From Burkholderiales bacterium (GTDB lineage: Bacteria > Pseudomonadota > Gammaproteobacteria > Burkholderiales > Burkholderiaceae_D): DNA of 33,418 nt. The notes beneath the pieces were generated by a model. That model worked only from the letters and a program-made list of their open reading frames with translations, was not told where the DNA came from and ran no database searches. The stretch lies in contig PLEY01000066.1 of assembly GCA_003136595.1 (NCBI GenBank), positions 4,958 through 38,375 on the forward strand. The letters are read 5' to 3'. Below are positions 32,959-33,418 of the stretch, piece by piece. The position numbers and the translations under genes were made by a program. Each line of letters begins with the position of its first letter. Within the stretch, counting starts at the first letter, position 1.

Positions 32959-33418
32959 ATGAGCGCTCCACCCTACCGACCGACGCGCAGATTGCCGCGA
33001 CGCCGGTTGCGCGCCGCGGGCATCGTGCTGATGACCCTGCTTGCTGTGCAACCCGTGGTCTGCGCGCGGGCGGAGGATTTGATCCTCATCAACTGGCGCA
33101 ACCTGAGCGTCTTCGATGCAGCCCGGCTCACAAGCCAGGCGACCGGCCAGACGATCACGGTGCCCCCCGAGATCCGCGCCACAATCAGCATGGCGTCGAC
33201 CGACCCGATCACACCCGGGCAGGTCTTCGATCTGTTTCAAAATGCGCTGCACGAGCGCGGCCTGGCGATCACTGCCGCAGGACCGAATAGCTTCATAGTC
33301 CGTCCCCAGGCCGCACCGGGTCTTAAGAATCAGACCCTTGCATCGGCCGCGCCCGAGCCCGCCGCCAGCTCGCTGGCGGCGCCTGAAAGGTCTCCGGGCC
33401 CGGCACCGAATCCGGCAC
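32959..33418 (+). CDS. Exported protein with a secretin N0-like domain, 3' end outside window
   Basis: ATG 32959 opens a frame that stays open to the window end (153 codons). Residues 1-38 form a signal peptide (basic start RRLPRRRLR, hydrophobic IVLMTLLAVQPVV, cleavage near ARA). Residues about 40-117 resemble a secretin N0 domain: LILINWRNLSVFDAARLTSQ, VPPEIRATISMAS, ITPGQVFDLFQNALHERGL and NSFIVRPQ line up with the N0 of the gspD product in this window (FVNADLEAAVHAF, VDPRVKGTISISS). A Pro/Ala/Ser-rich stretch follows. GGAGG lies 13 nt before the ATG, and the gene follows gspK by 5 bp. It may be a second GspD or a separate N0 adaptor; the missing part decides. Confidence 0.8.
   Translation, partial: MSAPPYRPTRRLPRRRLRAAGIVLMTLLAVQPVVCARAEDLILINWRNLSVFDAARLTSQATGQTITVPPEIRATISMASTDPITPGQVFDLFQNALHERGLAITAAGPNSFIVRPQAAPGLKNQTLASAAPEPAASSLAAPERSPGPAPNPA

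Overview
The window is dense, high-GC chromosomal DNA from a proteobacterium, most likely a gammaproteobacterium. The strongest clue is gene order. argH is divergent from an algZ(fimS)-algR two-component pair, followed by hemC, hemD, hemX and hemY, and from memory this is the arrangement in Pseudomonas and relatives. pmbA, yjgA (darP) and mogA also fit a gammaproteobacterium. The species cannot be fixed from the sequence. No rRNA, tRNA, CRISPR array, insertion sequence or phage gene was seen.

Left part (1-14739), mostly housekeeping. On the minus strand run algZ, algR, hemC, hemD, hemX and hemY: a LytS/LytTR-type sensor-regulator pair, then the tetrapyrrole genes from porphobilinogen to uroporphyrinogen III plus two membrane accessory proteins. 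Divergently, argH (last step of arginine synthesis) is followed 18 bp later by a Ser/Thr kinase carrying a C-terminal cyclic-nucleotide-binding domain. Its stop codon interlocks with that of the convergent pmbA. A purine-rich G-tract separates pmbA from the divergent yjgA-mogA-unknown exported protein series. After a 12-bp tandem repeat come an esterase and a nitronate monooxygenase-like gene, joined by an ATGA overlap.

Middle part (14740-21811), more accessory in character. A 451-bp spacer with inverted repeats precedes a DUF1800 lipoprotein and a Tat-exported DUF1501 protein, a pair often found together with unknown function. A minus-strand TPR plus multi-pass membrane protein follows. A 449-bp spacer rich in inverted repeats separates it from a divergent phospholipase D-family lipoprotein.

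Right part (21835-33418), a type II secretion system. The minus-strand operon reads gspH-I-J-L-M-N-D-E-F, nearly all with overlapping or abutting reading frames. Divergent from it on the plus strand are gspC, gspK and the start of a gene for an exported protein with a secretin N0-like domain, cut by the window end. gspG, the major pseudopilin, is not in the window. The leader of gspH carries a UUCG-loop hairpin followed by six T, which looks like an intrinsic terminator placed as an attenuator. The most unusual features are this putative attenuator, the second N0-domain protein beside gspC, the kinase-cNMP-binding fusion, and the exported DUF1800/DUF1501 pair.
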